From: Luteolibacter yonseiensis
Lineage (GTDB): Bacteria; Verrucomicrobiota; Verrucomicrobiia; Verrucomicrobiales; Akkermansiaceae
Length of the DNA stretch: 64,000 nt
Direction: 5' to 3'
NCBI RefSeq assembly: GCF_016595465.1
Contig: NZ_JAENIK010000009.1
Coordinates: forward strand, 124,001 to 188,000
How positions within the stretch are numbered: the first letter of the stretch is position 1; every line of letters starts with the position of its first letter. The translations under genes were made by a program, and so were the position numbers. Below the pieces are notes generated by a model. That model was not told where the DNA came from. It saw only the letters and a list, made by a program, of their open reading frames with translations, and ran no database searches. Positions 62,122 to 64,000 of this stretch are shown here, piece by piece.

Positions 62122-63393
62122 TCAGAAAAGCGATGTCACGAAATGCAGCATCACTCCTAACAGTCCCCCCACCAGCGTGCCGTTCAGGCGGACGAACTGC
62201 AGGTCGCGGCCGACTTCCAGTTCGAGTTTGTGGGCGAGTTCCGCGCCGTCCCAGCGGGCGACGGTTTCCTCGATGATCCGGGAGACCTGCGGGGTGTTGT
62301 CGGAGATGATGTGGAGCACGGTGACGCGGATGCCGGTATTGAATTTCTCGCGGATGGCCTCGTCCCCGCTCACCTGTGCGGCGGCCCGGCGCAGGCCGTT
62401 GGCGATCTGCTGGCGGATCTGTCCGTCCGGGCGGGCGGCGTCTTCCTCGATGGCGTTCTTGATCTCCGTCCAGATGCGGGCGGCGTAGGTCGAGACGTTC
62501 GGATTCGCGAGGAACTCCTGCTTGATCTCTTCTCCGCGCAGCAGCATGTCCGGGGACTCCTTCAGGTCCGCCGCGAGCCGTGCGATGCGTTCCTGGATGC
62601 GGATGCGGATCTCGTGGTCCGGGTTTTCCCGCACCTCGCCGATGGTGCGCAGGATGCGCTTCATGGCCTCCTCGGCGATGAGGCCGGCCAGCTTGTCCTT
62701 CACGGATCCCATGGGCAGGGAAATGGGGATGCCGGGGACGGAAAAGGAATCCGGCATCGGGATCTCCTTGCGGATCAGGTTGGTCAGCATGTCGCGGTTC
62801 TCGGCCATGCTCTCGCCGCTGAGGGCGAGCAGGTCGTCCACGATGCGCTCGTGCTTGTCGCCCGAGGTGAGCAGTTCAATCAGTTTCCCGGCCACCGGGG
62901 CGATGGGGATGTTCCGGATGCGGTCGATGAACTGGGTTTCGAGGAAACGGGTGATGTCCTCGTCATCCAGGGCGTTCAGGAAGCGCGGCAGGTATTTGGT
63001 GGCGCGCGCCGAGAGTTCGTCCGCCTTCGTGGTGATCCATTCCGCGCCGCGGGCGCTGAGGTCCATCTTGGTGAGCTCGCGCTCCACCACCTCGCGGCTG
63101 AGGAAATTGCTGACGACGAAGTGCGAGAGCGAGCGGGCGATGCGGTTTTTCCCGCGCGGCAGGATGCGCGTGTGCGGGATGGGAAGGCCGAGGGGGTGGC
63201 GGAACAAGGCCGTCACGGCGAACCAGTCCGCCAGTCCGCCGATCACGGCGGCTTCGGAAAACGCCCGCAGGTAGCCGACCCACACCACATCCGGCATGAA
63301 AAGCGTGCTGATCAACACCGCGAAGGCCACTGCGACCGCGGCGGTGGCGATGCGCTGCATTTTACGAAGCTCGGCGGATTTTTCGGTAGGCAT
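62122..63393 (-). CDS. DUF445 family membrane protein
   Basis: The 423-residue protein has an N-terminal membrane helix pair with the DUF445 signature (GYLRAFSEAAVIGGLADWFA, LPIPHTRILPRGKNRIARSL) and a long charged helical domain (LAADLKESPDMLL, IREKFNTGIRVTVLHIISDN). The last segment (LNGTLVGGLLGVMLHFVTSL) is hydrophobic. The function of the family is unknown. I start at MPTEKSAELRKM; a longer start is possible. Confidence 0.9.
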   Translation of the reverse strand: MPTEKSAELRKMQRIATAAVAVAFAVLISTLFMPDVVWVGYLRAFSEAAVIGGLADWFAVTALFRHPLGLPIPHTRILPRGKNRIARSLSHFVVSNFLSREVVERELTKMDLSARGAEWITTKADELSARATKYLPRFLNALDDEDITRFLETQFIDRIRNIPIAPVAGKLIELLTSGDKHERIVDDLLALSGESMAENRDMLTNLIRKEIPMPDSFSVPGIPISLPMGSVKDKLAGLIAEEAMKRILRTIGEVRENPDHEIRIRIQERIARLAADLKESPDMLLRGEEIKQEFLANPNVSTYAARIWTEIKNAIEEDAARPDGQIRQQIANGLRRAAAQVSGDEAIREKFNTGIRVTVLHIISDNTPQVSRIIEETVARWDGAELAHKLELEVGRDLQFVRLNGTLVGGLLGVMLHFVTSLF

Positions 63394-63533
63394 GGAGGGG
63401 TGGGATGACGCGGAGGACGGGGGACAGTCGGGCATTTATAGGGGAGATTGCCAAGCGTGGATACGGGGAATCCGATTGTTCCGCTCCGGCCCTCGCGGCT
63501 TGCCGTGCACGGCGGGCGTGGCTAGCATGCGGC

Positions 63534-64000
63534 ATGGCCATCGAGACGTTTCTGGAATTTACCCCGGGCATTCATGAAAGCGCGTTCGTCGCGGCGAGCG
63601 CGGATGTGATCGGGAGGGTGACGCTGCACGAGGAAACCAGCGTGTGGTACAACTCCACCCTGCGCGGGGACATCAATGAGATCGTCATCGGGCCCAGGTC
63701 GAACGTGCAGGATAATGCGGTGATCCATCTCGCGGATGATTACGGTTGTTATGTCGGCGAACTGGTTACGGTGGGTCACTCGGCGATTTTACACGCCTGC
63801 ACGGTGAAGGACGAGGTGCTGGTCGGCATGGGTGCGATCGTGCTGGACGGCGCGGTGATCGGCGAGCGGTCGATCATCGGCGCGGGCGCGCTGGTGACGG
63901 GCGGGACGGTGATCCCGCCGGGCTCGCTGGTGCTGGGTTCCCCGGCGAAGGTGGTGAGGACGCTTTCCCTGGACGAGCAGGCGAAGATCCGCGGCTGGGC
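63534..64000 (+). CDS. Gamma-carbonic-anhydrase-like hexapeptide-repeat protein (3' end outside window)
   Basis: The frame starts at ATG 63534 (MAIETFLEFTPGIHESAFVA) and is open to the window edge. It has the left-handed beta-helix of YrdA/PaaY-type proteins: WYNSTLRGDINEIVIGPRSN, DNAVIHLADDYG, VGHSAILHACTVKDEVLVGM. Three His (in VIH, VGH and LHA) are the metal ligands of the gamma class. Whether it hydrates CO2 or serves another acyl or metal role is unknown. The divergent DUF445 gene shares its 140-nt promoter region. Confidence 0.9.
   Translation, partial: MAIETFLEFTPGIHESAFVAASADVIGRVTLHEETSVWYNSTLRGDINEIVIGPRSNVQDNAVIHLADDYGCYVGELVTVGHSAILHACTVKDEVLVGMGAIVLDGAVIGERSIIGAGALVTGGTVIPPGSLVLGSPAKVVRTLSLDEQAKIRGW

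Noticed and set aside
1..64000. rRNA, tRNA or transposase genes
   Set aside because: No tRNA-like cloverleaf, rRNA segment or transposase motif was noticed in the intergenic regions; a covariance-model scan would be decisive.

Overview
The window is GC-rich, densely coded DNA that fits a member of the Verrucomicrobiota, probably Verrucomicrobiaceae/Akkermansiaceae (for example Luteolibacter-like). That placement is inferred from gene content and not from a marker tree. It rests on a PVC-type heme-binding CxxCH protein, many secreted proteins of unknown function with the thrombospondin-type and 'choice-of-anchor' domains common in this phylum, a DUF5722 protein, a rhamnose-use island, and an rpoA-rplQ pair with no ribosomal protein genes upstream. 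Few starts have a clear Shine-Dalgarno motif, and GTG starts are frequent. I see no rRNA, tRNA, CRISPR array or transposase.

Layout. 1-1.4 kb: an HtrA-type protease (cut by the window edge) overlaps a catalytically dead relative with a PDZ domain inside its protease fold. 1.4-4.3 kb: a copper-handling set with a small CCxxC protein, a CopA multicopper oxidase fused to a CopB-like outer-membrane barrel, and a Cys-rich secreted protein. 4.4-7.9 kb: photolyase, an AP2-like small protein, rpoA and rplQ. 8.0-8.4 kb: nested inverted repeats. 8.5-12.2 kb: MazG-like hydrolase, rsmH and a cytochrome-like secreted protein. 12.4-15.3 kb: tandem secreted coiled-coil/beta-helix paralogues. 15.3-23.8 kb: a rhamnose island (AraC regulator, rhaA, four-gene ABC importer, GH78-like rhamnosidase). 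24-28.9 kb: an adenylate-kinase-like protein, a second copy of the 8-kb repeat element, and a TetR-EmrB-EmrA efflux operon with a palindromic operator.

29-36 kb: a DUF5722 protein, MTA phosphorylase, a degenerate aldo/keto reductase, a lipoprotein cassette between 85-bp direct repeats, and two secreted proteins of unknown function. 36-50 kb (all on the minus strand): DAHP synthase, a YihY protein, a YfbK-like protein lacking its vWA domain with its ECF sigma factor, Rex, a 2-oxoacid dehydrogenase operon, a eukaryotic-type HisA, riboflavin synthase, a Na+/H+ antiporter, miaA, a core-deleted YhcG nuclease and ffh. 50-64 kb: a large secreted TSP3-repeat protein, a 1-kb non-coding repeat-bearing gap, a polysaccharide deacetylase, an MlaA-alpha/beta-hydrolase fusion, pyruvate carboxylase, a DUF6172 protein, a YefM-YoeB toxin-antitoxin pair, a DUF445 protein and a gamma-carbonic anhydrase (cut by the edge).

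Most of the window is ordinary housekeeping and carbohydrate or envelope functions. No single multi-gene system here is clearly new. The most unusual items are individual proteins with rearranged domains (PDZ-in-protease pseudoenzyme, CopA-CopB fusion, vWA-less YfbK protein, MlaA-hydrolase fusion, AKR lacking two tetrad residues) and small mobile-looking elements (85-bp att-like repeats, in-frame palindromes inside YhcG, the ~180-bp inverted-repeat family).
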